DNA of 64,000 nucleotides from CALBPI01 sp038531945 (GTDB lineage Bacteria; Pseudomonadota; Gammaproteobacteria; Steroidobacterales; Woeseiaceae), in contig JBCBBH010000008.1 in the NCBI GenBank assembly GCA_038531945.1, positions 1 through 64,000 on the forward strand, given 5' to 3'. Below the pieces are notes generated by a model, which was given only the letters and a program-made list of their open reading frames with translations, did no database searches and was not told where the DNA came from. Of the stretch, positions 50,906 through 59,594 are shown piece after piece. A program made the translations under genes and the position numbers. How positions within the stretch are numbered: position 1 is the first letter of the stretch; the number at the start of each line of letters is the position of its first letter.

Positions 50906-51490
50906 TTAAAGTTTTTGGTCGGTACCGGCAAGCGAAAGCTGGCGAGCGAGAAGGGCCTTTAGTAGGCGTAATTCCCTGTGCAGTGTCGCCTCTGAAATTT
51001 CCATGGCCGCTGCGGTTTCCGCGTAAGTTGCACCGCAAAAAAAGTAGATCTCTGCGATCCGCACCTTTCGTGGATCTTTCTCTTCAACTCGTTTTAGAAC
51101 CGACTCGAGCGCTAGTACATCAATTGATGGTCCAGACAAAGGACTGGCAACCTCAATATCCTCAAGCGACTGATGGCGAACGCCACCGCCGCGTTTCTGG
51201 CTGAGCTTCGCCCGTGCATGTTCCACCAAAATTTGACGCATAACGTTCGCGACTATGCCGACAAAATGCCCGCGATCCTTGAGTTCGGCCTTGATGTCGC
51301 CGATTCGAAGGAAGGCTTCGTTCACCAAAGCCGTCGCCTGGAGGGTATGGTTCTCCGGTTGGCTGCGCATATAACTGTTTGCGACTCGGTGGAGTTCGTC
51401 GTAGACCGCCGGGATGATATCTCGCAGGCGGTCGGCATCACCGGTTCGCCACTCGTTTAGCATGCGTGTGATTTGCGGTTCGCGATCCAC
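50906..51490 (-). CDS. ECF sigma factor, TIGR02999/acidobacterial-type
   Basis: A 194-residue sigma factor. Region 2: LHRVANSYMRSQPENHTLQA, then ALVNEAFLRIGDIKAELKDR and GIVANVMRQILVEHARAKLS; region 4: VRIAEIYFFCGATYAETAAA and MEISEATLHRELRLLKALLA. The HTLQATALVNEAFLRI block is the hallmark of the TIGR02999 group, often found with Ser/Thr kinases. GTG 51490 is chosen because GAGGG is 9 bases upstream; an in-frame TTG at 51511 is weaker. The kinase-TPR gene is convergent. Confidence 0.88.
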   Translation of the reverse strand: MDREPQITRMLNEWRTGDADRLRDIIPAVYDELHRVANSYMRSQPENHTLQATALVNEAFLRIGDIKAELKDRGHFVGIVANVMRQILVEHARAKLSQKRGGGVRHQSLEDIEVASPLSGPSIDVLALESVLKRVEEKDPRKVRIAEIYFFCGATYAETAAAMEISEATLHRELRLLKALLARQLSLAGTDQKL

Positions 51491-51719
51491 GTTGAATGCC
51501 CTCGTGCGCAAGCACCCGTTAAGGCGCTTCGATTTCTTAATTTGGCGTGATTTTTCAAGTCAGTCAAATGCCAGATACGAATTCGTTCAACTCTTGCTGA
51601 TCACGCATTCCAAACCGAGTACACACTATGACACGGACCCCTTGAGCTCCCGTACCGCGAATTGTCCTTACCGAATGACCATGTTGGAGACTTGTCACGG
51701 CGTCGGCCAAAAGCCTTCG

Positions 51720-52409
51720 CTATGCAGAGTGCGCCCCCACCATTGGATTGATTTCGATTTCTGCGATGCGGGCATGAGAGGGCAAATCAACGACGTACAG
51801 AAACGCGTTCGCGATGTCATCTGGCCGCAACGCCTGTGGTTGGGGATTCTCAAAGAAAGGCGTTTCGACCATTCCCGGATCGATGCTGGTAACGCGAACG
51901 TTGTGCGGTGTCAGTTCGTTGGTCAGGTTTTTGGCATACCCGCGAATGAACCATTTGGTCGCGCTGTAAACGGAACCCGAGAGCGCAACATGCCCGGCTT
52001 GTGAGCCCGTTAGGACTAGCTGCCCTTTGGTCTGCTTCAGGTGTGGAATCGCCAGTTTTGAGGTTACGGTCACAGCGAAGTTGTTGATCATGATCATTTG
52101 ATGAAAGTTGTTGATGTCGCCGTTCTCGGTGCCTACAGCGGTCGCACCGATTCCCGCGTTGGCGAAGACAACATCCAAGTGGCCGAATGCCTCTATTGCG
52201 CGTTCGAACATCGCTTCTTGAGCTTTCGGATCCGTCACATCGCAAGGAACAGCCAGTGCATTTTCCGGACCTAAATCGTGAACGATGGCATCCAGTTTCT
52301 CCTGGCTGCGCGATGCGATAACGACCCGATGGCCTGCCTGTACCGCGCGTCTGGCGCAGATTTCTCCGATTCCCGATGAGCCGCCTGTAATCAAAATATT
52401 TTTGCTCAT
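51720..52409 (-). CDS. Short-chain dehydrogenase/reductase
   Basis: A 229-residue SDR. Cofactor loop LITGGSSGIGEICARRA, the NAG motif VVFANAGIGATA, Ser in LTGSQAGHVALSG, and Tyr/Lys in VYSATKWFIRGYA. It probably reduces a keto group with NADPH. ATG 52409 is preferred to an upstream in-frame ATG (52445) because homologues start MSKNILITGG and a GAGGACGGG segment precedes it. 229 bp upstream of the ECF gene. Confidence 0.9.
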   Translation of the reverse strand: MSKNILITGGSSGIGEICARRAVQAGHRVVIASRSQEKLDAIVHDLGPENALAVPCDVTDPKAQEAMFERAIEAFGHLDVVFANAGIGATAVGTENGDINNFHQMIMINNFAVTVTSKLAIPHLKQTKGQLVLTGSQAGHVALSGSVYSATKWFIRGYAKNLTNELTPHNVRVTSIDPGMVETPFFENPQPQALRPDDIANAFLYVVDLPSHARIAEIEINPMVGAHSA

Positions 52410-52565
52410 GACTTTCCCGTCCTCTGAATTGGATTCACCCATCAACGCGAGTATACGATGGCAATATGTGGCTGCACCGAGAGCGCCGCAAATGCGCGTA
52501 GTTTTTCGGCAGCAACAGTCGCGGGTGCTATTCGAGCGTCCCGTATTGAATCCAGGAGCCTCGCA

Positions 52566-52883
52566 ATGAAACGACTGACAATGATCTTGATGCTTGTGTC
52601 GGCGGGGGCTCCGTCATTCACCAATGCAGGAGTCTTTAGCGACCTGCCGGATGTGTTGACTTGCTCGGTCGATGACCCGATTGACGTACAGCCCTGGAAC
52701 GAGTTGGTGTTTTACGTCAGCGCGCTACTAGAGGACGGCAGTGTGCTCTATAAATCGTTAACTTCGAATCCGGTGGTTCTGGTGGTAAAGCCGGATGGAG
52801 TCGTGGACGCGGAAAATCTCGCGGATTGTGATAATCGAAGCGTCGCCGAGCTGCGAGAAACGGGTAGGGCGCGCGACTTCTGA
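52566..52883 (+). CDS. Small exported protein of unknown function
   Basis: About 105 residues with a signal (MILMLVSAGAPSFTNAGVF). Two cysteines (VLTCSVDDP, ADCDNR) may form a disulfide, and the middle VFYVSALLEDGSVLYKSLT looks strand-rich. No family recognised. AGGAG lies 7 bases upstream of ATG 52566. Convergent with FadH. Confidence 0.7.
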   Translation: MKRLTMILMLVSAGAPSFTNAGVFSDLPDVLTCSVDDPIDVQPWNELVFYVSALLEDGSVLYKSLTSNPVVLVVKPDGVVDAENLADCDNRSVAELRETGRARDF

Positions 52884-52900
52884 CACTCGACTTGGGGAAT

Positions 52901-54937
52901 TTACAGCGTCGCCGCCAGCCGGCTCCCTTGATCGATCGCGCGTTTCGCGTCTAGCTCTGCGGCAATATCCGCACCCCCGATAACGTGTACCGGGATCCCT
53001 TTGGACTCTAGCGGCGCTCGTAACTCCTGCAAAGGGAGTTGCCCGGCGCAAAGCACAATATTGTCGACTTCGAGCCACGTTGGGTCTTTTCGTGCGGACC
53101 CGAACGTTACGAGCAGCCCTTCGTCGGAAATTTGTTCATAGTTCACTTCACCCACCATCTTGACGTTTTTCATCTTCAGCGACGTCCGGTGAATCCATCC
53201 CGTGGTCTTGCCCAGTCGGGCGCCAAGCTTACCTTTCTTACGCTGGAGCAGAGTGACTTCACGCGCAGGCGGGCTCGGTTGCGCCCGCTCGGCAGATAGT
53301 CCGCCGCGCGAAGCCTCCGGGTCGACAACGCCCCATTCCTTGAGCCATTCATCGAGATCCATGGTGGATGACTCACCTTCGTTGTGCACCAGGTATTCCG
53401 CGACGTCAAAGCCAATGCCGCCGGCGCCGATAATTGCTACGCGTTTACCGACCGGTCGCTTATCTCGCAAGACATCAATGTAGCTCAGCACCATCGGGTG
53501 ATCCTGTCCGGGAATCATCGGATCGCGAGGCACGACGCCGGTCGCAACAATGACACCGTCATACCCTGCATCGACAAGGTCTTCCTGCGTCACGTGCCGA
53601 CCGAGATGCACGTCTATGTCGCTGAGCTCTAGCTGTCGGGAAAAGTATCGGAGCATCTCGTGAAACTCTTCTTTCCCGGGGATAATTTTCGCCATGTTCA
53701 GTTGGCCACCGATACTGTCGGCCTGATCAAACAGATCAACCCGGTGTCCTCGCTCGGCGAGTACCAGCGCCGTCGACAGCCCCGCTGGTCCCGCGCCAAC
53801 GACCGCGAATCGACGAGTGCTATCTGCGGCTCTGTAGTTGAGCTCAGTCTCGTGGCATGCGCGAGGGTTGACGAGGCAGCTACTCGTCTTGTTGGAGAAT
53901 GTGTGATCCAAACACGCTTGATTGCATGCGATGCATACATTGATCTCGTCCGCACGATCTTCGCGCGCTTTCTTGGCAAACTCCGGGTCGGCCAATAGTG
54001 GACGTGCCAACGAAACAATATCTGCGTCGCCATTCGCGAGAATCTCTTCGGCAACACTCGGAAGGTTGATTCGATTCGATGTCACCAACGGAATGGAAAC
54101 TTCCTCCTTCATCTTTCGTGTCACCCATGTAAACGCCTTGCGTGGTACCGATGTGGCGATAGTTGGTACACGGGCTTCGTGCCATCCGATGCCGGTATTG
54201 ATTATCGTTGCGCCCGCGCTTTCAATCGCTTTTGCGAGCAATACCGTTTCGTCCCAAGTGCTACCGTCAGGAATCAGGTCGATCATGGACAGTCGATAAA
54301 CAATGATGAAGTCCTCACCGACCGCTTCGCGAGTCCGAGACACAATCTCAATCGGCAACCGCATCCGGTTTTCGTAGCTTCCGCCCCATTGATCGCTTCT
54401 CTGGTTGGTGTGACTCACGAGGAACTCGTTGATGAAATAGCCTTCTGATCCCATGATCTCGACGCCGTCATAACCCGCCTCGCGAGCGCGTTTTGCGCAA
54501 TTGACGAAATCCTGTATTTGTCGCTCAACGGCGTTGGTAGAGAGTTCGCGCGGGGTGAAGGGTGTGATCGGCGAACGGATGCGGGAGGGGGCGACCGCCA
54601 GCGGGTGATAGGCGTAGCGACCCGCATGCAAAATCTGAAGTGCGATTTTACCGCCTTCCTGATGAACCGCGTCGGTCACGCGGCGGTGTTTTGTTGCCTC
54701 GCCACGTGTTGTTAATTTGCCAGCGAATGGCTTTACCCACCCAGCTCGATTCGGCGCATACCCGCCCGTCACGATCAAGCCGACTTCGCCTCGTGCTCGC
54801 TCGCGAAAGTAGGCCGCTAACCGTTCATGCTGATTCCCGTCCTCGAGGCCGGTGTGCATCGAACCCATGAGGATGCGGTTTCTGAGCTGCGTGAACCCAA
54901 GGTCTAACGGTGCCAAAAGGTTTGGGTAACTCGTCAA
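52901..54937 (-). CDS. fadH: 2,4-dienoyl-CoA reductase (FadH)
   Basis: A 678-residue fatty-acid beta-oxidation enzyme. The N-terminal OYE barrel starts SYPNLLAPLDLGFTQLRNRI and has a catalytic Tyr/His region (HAGRYAYHPLAVAPS). A 4Fe-4S cluster site is CIACNQACLD...CLVNPRACHE. The C-terminus holds FAD/NADP Rossmann folds (FAVVGAGPAGLSTALVLAER, VAIIGAGGIGFDVAEYL). TTG 54937 is the start: GGAG lies 7 bases upstream and the protein start matches E. coli FadH. It lets cells degrade unsaturated fatty acids. Confidence 0.96.
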   Translation of the reverse strand: MTSYPNLLAPLDLGFTQLRNRILMGSMHTGLEDGNQHERLAAYFRERARGEVGLIVTGGYAPNRAGWVKPFAGKLTTRGEATKHRRVTDAVHQEGGKIALQILHAGRYAYHPLAVAPSRIRSPITPFTPRELSTNAVERQIQDFVNCAKRAREAGYDGVEIMGSEGYFINEFLVSHTNQRSDQWGGSYENRMRLPIEIVSRTREAVGEDFIIVYRLSMIDLIPDGSTWDETVLLAKAIESAGATIINTGIGWHEARVPTIATSVPRKAFTWVTRKMKEEVSIPLVTSNRINLPSVAEEILANGDADIVSLARPLLADPEFAKKAREDRADEINVCIACNQACLDHTFSNKTSSCLVNPRACHETELNYRAADSTRRFAVVGAGPAGLSTALVLAERGHRVDLFDQADSIGGQLNMAKIIPGKEEFHEMLRYFSRQLELSDIDVHLGRHVTQEDLVDAGYDGVIVATGVVPRDPMIPGQDHPMVLSYIDVLRDKRPVGKRVAIIGAGGIGFDVAEYLVHNEGESSTMDLDEWLKEWGVVDPEASRGGLSAERAQPSPPAREVTLLQRKKGKLGARLGKTTGWIHRTSLKMKNVKMVGEVNYEQISDEGLLVTFGSARKDPTWLEVDNIVLCAGQLPLQELRAPLESKGIPVHVIGGADIAAELDAKRAIDQGSRLAATL

Positions 54938-54993
54938 CGGTCTACTCCGGATTTGTCTTCAGAATCGTGAGGGCGTAGCCCGCAACCGTAGCA

Positions 54994-56118
54994 TCAAGGT
55001 CGCAGGAATTCTGCGCCAGTGTGCAATCGTCCTTGGAAATCGAATAGCGTCGCATTCTCCCAGTGTGAGCCGGCGCCCCATCGGGTTTCGCATGGTGTCG
55101 ATATCCACGCGGGTTCCCAATAAACGACACCTAATCCTCCATTGTCGACGACGGTTGCGTAGAGATCTCGGAGTTGGTCACGCTGTCCCTCGATGCTGGC
55201 AGGATAGCCATCAATCAGACTGTCTTCGCCCAGAAGGTTGTTGGCGTTATCGGCTGACGCAGTCGTCCAGGGGTAAGCGGTCTCCACAATCACAACCGCC
55301 GCATCAAATTTTTGTCGCCAATCCGTGATGATCGCTCCCAGGCGCGAATACGGTGTGGACGACCATTTGGCGTAGTAGCTGACTCCGATGAGATCGAATT
55401 CATGCAGACCTGCGTCGATACCTGCGGTCAACCACGGAGCCACGTTCTCCGGCTGAGCGATGTGTAGCATAACGTCGATCGACCGCTCTGTTTCCCGGCT
55501 GACTTGTCTGACGGCGTCGATACCTGCGTTCAGCAGCTGGACATTCCGTGTCCAATTCACGGGCGCATCCTCTGCAACTTCTTGCGTGATCAACACATCG
55601 GTGTTGGTTTCATTGCCGACCTGGACGGCATCGGGCAACAGGTTTAGCGCCGCGAGTCGCATTAGCGTGTCGTAGGTGTATTGCCCGACCAGGCGAGACA
55701 GCGTCTTAGTGTCGTTGACATGAGCAACCCATGCCTTGGGCACAATCTGTTTGCCGGGGTGGACCCAATCGTCCGAGTAGTGAAAATCGAGCAGCACGTT
55801 GAAACCGGCGGCCCGCGCTCTTGCGATGCTCGTTTCGATATCCTCGGCAGTGCCGTAGCGTGTCCAGTCTGGTGAATGCCACAGACGGAGTCGCACCCAG
55901 TTGGCGCCGGCTGCTTCGAAGATTTTGTACGGATCCGTTCTGCCATCGGCATCCGAGTATTGCGCCCCGCAAGCCTCAAGTTCATTCACGTACGACAAAT
56001 CCACACCTCGCCAGAAAACTTCAGTGACGCTCGAGCTGTTGGTATCAGGCAAGGTCGATGCGCATGCGCTGAGCAAGACTAGAGTCGCGGTAACCACAAC
56101 ACCCGACCTCATGTTCAT
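54994..56118 (-). CDS. Arabinogalactan endo-1,4-beta-galactanase (GH53), lipoprotein
   Basis: A 374-residue lipoprotein (lipobox LVLLSACAST). GH53 hallmarks are FWRGVDLSYVNELEACGAQY, WVRLRLWHSPDW, acid/base Glu in DAVQVGNETN, and nucleophile Glu in VIVETAYPWT. Family members cut beta-1,4-galactan side chains of pectin. There is a perfect hairpin in its 5' leader. It points to plant or algal galactan use along with the RpiB-like and SASA genes. Confidence 0.94.
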   Translation of the reverse strand: MNMRSGVVVTATLVLLSACASTLPDTNSSSVTEVFWRGVDLSYVNELEACGAQYSDADGRTDPYKIFEAAGANWVRLRLWHSPDWTRYGTAEDIETSIARARAAGFNVLLDFHYSDDWVHPGKQIVPKAWVAHVNDTKTLSRLVGQYTYDTLMRLAALNLLPDAVQVGNETNTDVLITQEVAEDAPVNWTRNVQLLNAGIDAVRQVSRETERSIDVMLHIAQPENVAPWLTAGIDAGLHEFDLIGVSYYAKWSSTPYSRLGAIITDWRQKFDAAVVIVETAYPWTTASADNANNLLGEDSLIDGYPASIEGQRDQLRDLYATVVDNGGLGVVYWEPAWISTPCETRWGAGSHWENATLFDFQGRLHTGAEFLRP

Positions 56119-56131
56119 CGCAGCCCTCCGT

Positions 56132-56148
56132 GCGGACCAGCAGTCCGC
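56132..56148. promoter_or_regulatory. Hairpin in the leader of the GH53 gene
   Basis: GCGGAC-CAGCA-GTCCGC: six-base perfect arms around a five-base loop, 13 bases upstream of the start codon. No T-run follows. Possibly an RNA stem or operator. Confidence 0.35.
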
Positions 56149-56220
56149 GGCCGTTGCACACAGCCGCTGCCGCTGGCTGTCATCGCCGAACGATGTGTGT
56201 GCGGAATGATGACGTCTAAG

Positions 56221-57222
56221 CTATGACAAGAGCGCATCGACGACCATTTCGATTAGCGCGGCGCCTGCCCACGTCAGAGGCACAATGACGGCGTAGCTAA
56301 TGAACCGCGTGATCGCTGGCACATCGAACGGCCATGTCGGCAGTCGTGCCACCTCTCGACGCAAAGCCAACGCAGCGGCAAGCGCGGTCGCATCATCGGC
56401 GGGATTATTCGATTGGGCGTGGCGGATAGAAGCCTGCGTGTTGACGGCTAATGCCTGACGCTGTTCGACTAATCTCGTTCGCAGCGGCCACACGGGAATT
56501 AAGAGCAACAAAATCAACAAAGGCGTGAAAAACGTCAGCGCCGGGAGTGTAGTCCACCAATTGACAGGCCCACCGAGCCACATAATCGATAGCAGCCCCA
56601 ATGCGCCGACTACGACGAGCGTCGACGTCACTGCCATTTCTCCCACTGGCATGTAAGTGTCAGGCTCCAGTATTCGTACCTGGAGATCTTTTGCAAGCCT
56701 CCTGAAAAACAGCGCGTTGCCGAACAGTGCGCTCATTGCCACGCCCATTGTGACCCAGACCGGCAATGGGCCAATGGACATCAGGGCGCTATACAGGTTC
56801 GTGGTCAGACTTTCGGTCATCGCTCGCCAACTACCTGCCAGCACACGGCTCTGGAATAGCCATAGCGCGACCGCCAGAACTGTAGTTCTCAACACCCAGC
56901 CGCGCGAGCGAAATTCGATCTCTGTTCGCAAGGATTGAGGATCGTGGTTCGGCAAGAATGGCGCTAGCGCCTCCGCGGTGCGAACAGCTCGCGCTGAGAT
57001 CAAATGAAACACCGGTGTGATGTAGGCAACGGCACAAACGAAAAACGTCGCCACGGGCCAGCTGCCATCGGTGCGAAACTCAGCGAAGCCCGGAAAATGC
57101 AGCGTGGCGGCGGTTCCGTATAGCAAGAGGCCGGCAAGCAGGATTATGGCTGCGCAAATCCAACGACCGTGGCGAGCGTCGGGCACGAGTTTCAGCAACC
57201 AGATTCTGTTGGCGGACTTCAT
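56221..57222 (-). CDS. Multi-pass membrane protein of unknown function
   Basis: A 333-residue integral membrane protein with about seven hydrophobic segments (WICAAIILLAGLLLYGTAAT, FVCAVAYITPVFHLISA, FFTPLLILLLLIPVWPL). A soluble loop around ARAVRTAEALAPFLPNHDP. No recognised family. Divergent from the RpiB-like gene and 102 bp upstream of GH53 in the same direction. Confidence 0.78.
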   Translation of the reverse strand: MKSANRIWLLKLVPDARHGRWICAAIILLAGLLLYGTAATLHFPGFAEFRTDGSWPVATFFVCAVAYITPVFHLISARAVRTAEALAPFLPNHDPQSLRTEIEFRSRGWVLRTTVLAVALWLFQSRVLAGSWRAMTESLTTNLYSALMSIGPLPVWVTMGVAMSALFGNALFFRRLAKDLQVRILEPDTYMPVGEMAVTSTLVVVGALGLLSIMWLGGPVNWWTTLPALTFFTPLLILLLLIPVWPLRTRLVEQRQALAVNTQASIRHAQSNNPADDATALAAALALRREVARLPTWPFDVPAITRFISYAVIVPLTWAGAALIEMVVDALLS

Positions 57223-57613
57223 CGTGACTGAATTCGTGATCGGAGCGGCACTTGCCTTGCGTTAAGAAACGGTTCGAAGATAACACGCGCCAATGCTTGG
57301 TTGGAGGCAGAGCAAGCGAAAATTGCGATCTGTTTTAGAACCTAGGATCGTGATACTGACGTCAAGTTTCTGCCGGGTTTTGTTCGTGACGCACGACGCT
57401 CCAGGCTTAATGTCCTGTCCTGCACCGGTTGCTATCTGAATCGATCGCAGTATCTTTAACGCGGTCCTAGAGTCCGCTTGCTGATTGCACTTTTGGACTC
57501 CCGACTATTGTCTCGGGAGACAAGTACAGAGAGTCCTTTGCGGAATTTTTCTCCGACTTGGACAATACGCCAGTGGGAGGGCGCGAAGTCCGGGTCGAAT
57601 TTTGGAGTGCGTA
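57223..57613. other. Divergent intergenic region (~391 bp)
   Basis: Between the membrane protein gene (minus) and the RpiB-like gene (plus). It holds the paired hairpins listed separately near 57461-57536. No open frame with a ribosome site or recognisable domain was seen in the rest. Confidence 0.5.
57461..57536 (+). promoter_or_regulatory. Structured leader upstream of the RpiB-like gene
   Basis: GCGG-TCCTAGAGT-CCGC (57461-57477) precedes a perfect stem CTCCCGA/TCGGGAG (57498-57504 and 57513-57519, 8-base loop). The segment GGACTC (57495-57500) can instead pair with GAGTCC (57531-57536), sharing CTC with the first stem. Mutually exclusive stems about 80 bases before the start codon at 57614 suggest an RNA switch or operator; seen as symmetry only. 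Confidence 0.4.
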
Positions 57614-58255
57614 ATGAAGATTGGTTTGATCATTGAAAACAGTCAGGCGGCGAAAAGTGAGATCGTGCATACAGCGCTGAAAAACGTTGTGGAGCCACTC
57701 GGTCATGAAGTTCACCACTACGGCATGTACGGCGCGGACGATAAGGCCAGCTTGACGTATGTCATGAACGGCATCTTGGCGGGCATTCTGCACAATACCA
57801 ACGCGGTGGATTTCGTGATCACCGGGTGCGGGACAGGAATGGGTTCGATGCTCGCTTGTAACGCAATGCCAGGAGTCGTTTGCGGGCTCGTCATCGATCC
57901 CACCGACGCGTTTCTGTTTGGCCAGATCAATGACGGCAACACAATGTCGATGCCCTATGCCAAGGGATTCGGCTGGGCTGCTGAGTTGAACCTCGAAGAC
58001 TGCTATCGCAAGCTATTCGAGCATGAACGCGGGGTGGGCTACCCTAAAGAGCGTGCGGCCATCATGGCCAAGAATCGTCAGATCTTTAGCGCGGTGAAGG
58101 CCGCGGCGTCACACGACATGCTGTCAGTATTGAAAAATGTCGACCAGGATTTGTTGAAGCAGACCATCGCCGGTGAAAAATTTTCGGATTTGTTTTTTGC
58201 TAACGCAGAGCAGGGCGATATTTCCGATTACATCAAGTCGGTTTTGGCTGCTTAG
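57614..58255 (+). CDS. RpiB/LacA/LacB family sugar-phosphate isomerase
   Basis: A 213-residue isomerase. Start KIGLIIENSQAAKSEIV, core ITGCGTGMGSMLACNAMPGV (family catalytic/anion region), C-terminal tail longer than classical RpiB. Members interconvert pentose or hexose phosphates; the variant with this N-terminus is common near uronate or pectin genes. GGAG precedes ATG 57614; the in-frame ATG at 57485 is inside the leader. The 3' end overlaps a convergent small gene by 4 bp. Confidence 0.9.
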   Translation: MKIGLIIENSQAAKSEIVHTALKNVVEPLGHEVHHYGMYGADDKASLTYVMNGILAGILHNTNAVDFVITGCGTGMGSMLACNAMPGVVCGLVIDPTDAFLFGQINDGNTMSMPYAKGFGWAAELNLEDCYRKLFEHERGVGYPKERAAIMAKNRQIFSAVKAAASHDMLSVLKNVDQDLLKQTIAGEKFSDLFFANAEQGDISDYIKSVLAA

Positions 58256-58539
58256 GAGCGCGCGTCCGAGTATTGAGCAAGTAGGCGGTCGAAGGACTCC
58301 GGGTCACCGGTAATCTCAGAAGCCGTACGTGCGAGTTGACTCCAAAACGCCTGCGGCAAGGCCGCATTTGATGTCACGCAGTGTTCGAAAACTCGCTCGA
58401 CAACTAACTCTTCCTGACGGTTAGAAAGGTACTGGGTTAGCTCCCCGTATGCGTCTGCAGGCAGGAATCGATGAACCTTGAGGTAGCGCAGCAGATCACC
58501 GAGCTCGCTTTTGGCGTTTTTTTGGATTCTCAATCGCAT
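58252..58539 (-). CDS. Small protein of unknown function
   Basis: A 95-residue, mostly helical, charged protein (SELGDLLRYLKVHRFLPADA, VVERVFEHCVTS). No recognised domain. Convergent with the RpiB-like gene, overlapping by four bases, and 36 bp downstream of the esterase gene on the same strand. Coding status is moderate since nothing beyond frame and start supports it. Confidence 0.55.
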   Translation of the reverse strand: MRLRIQKNAKSELGDLLRYLKVHRFLPADAYGELTQYLSNRQEELVVERVFEHCVTSNAALPQAFWSQLARTASEITGDPESFDRLLAQYSDARS

Positions 58540-58575
58540 CAGAGAATGGTTAGCCAGGTAGCACGGCGTCGCGAT

Positions 58576-59430
58576 CTATCGCGTTTGCAACATGAATTGC
58601 ATGGCTTCATCAAAAGTTGTGTCCCACACGTCAAGCTCATGGTCGCCATCGATGATCCGTAGCTCGACATGTTCGGGTTGATGGTCTCTCAACTTCTGGT
58701 AGAGCACCGCGGCATGGTAGGCGATGTCCAGATAGTCATGATCACCCGAGTTGATGTAGAGCGGGACTACGATGTCTTGTGCGCGGTACTGGTCGATGAG
58801 TGCGGGATAGTTCACCGACCGCCAGAGCGCTGAGTCGAAATCGCCCTTGTCATCGACAAAGGCCGGGTGCTGATATGACGATGAGTCTTCGGGCGGAAGG
58901 TCTTCGTACGAGGCAGGGGAAAGCGCCACGCCAGCGGCGAACATCTCGGGGCGCTTCAATACGAAGTTGACGGTTCCAAATCCACCCGCCGATATACCGC
59001 CAACAAACCGGTCTTTCCTTGCGTCGGAAACGTGCCAGCGCTTCTCGACATGTGGCACGAGCTCATTGAAAAAAGCCGTTTCAGCAGCCTCGTTGCGACC
59101 ATCAATCCACCAGCTCTCCGAGTTTGGCATGACGATCACCGTCGGCGGAATATCATCATTGCGAATCAACGCATCGAGTTTTTGTTCGACTCCCAGCCCT
59201 TCGGTCCACATTTCAGCAGTCACGAAAGAGCCGTGCAGTAGGTAGACGGTTGGGTAGGGTGCTTTGCGATCGACGTCGTAACCTTCAGGCAGGTAGACCA
59301 GATAGCTGTAGTCTCGGTTTAGAACGTCAGAGTGAAAAGATACCGACTCGATACTGCCCGCGTTTGAGTCATCAGCCATCACAAAACTGGCGAGCACCGC
59401 AGCCAACGCAAACCGCACAAAATTCTCCAT
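58576..59430 (-). CDS. Secreted esterase, alpha/beta-hydrolase (D-class/EstA-like)
   Basis: A 284-residue esterase with a signal peptide (RFALAAVLASFVMADD). Motifs are DYSYLVYLPEGYDV, YLLHGSFVTAEMW (oxyanion), nucleophile VGGISAGGFGTVNF, and late YINSGDHDYLDIAYH with the catalytic Asp/His region, then IIDGDHELDVWDTTF. It resembles enterochelin- or feruloyl-esterase-like hydrolases. Divergent from the PD40 gene. Confidence 0.88.
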   Translation of the reverse strand: MENFVRFALAAVLASFVMADDSNAGSIESVSFHSDVLNRDYSYLVYLPEGYDVDRKAPYPTVYLLHGSFVTAEMWTEGLGVEQKLDALIRNDDIPPTVIVMPNSESWWIDGRNEAAETAFFNELVPHVEKRWHVSDARKDRFVGGISAGGFGTVNFVLKRPEMFAAGVALSPASYEDLPPEDSSSYQHPAFVDDKGDFDSALWRSVNYPALIDQYRAQDIVVPLYINSGDHDYLDIAYHAAVLYQKLRDHQPEHVELRIIDGDHELDVWDTTFDEAMQFMLQTR

Positions 59431-59594
59431 GGACAGTACGCCTCGTGAGTCTCAGCCATCGAACGTAGCACAAGTTCGGGCCTGGTGACTGATGCGCCAG
59501 ATCTCGGAATCTCGTATGGTTCCCAGCGTAAGCGGTAGCCATAAGGTTCCGCGCCCAATGACAGGTTGCGGTTTGTTCGTCGTCGGAGCGATTT

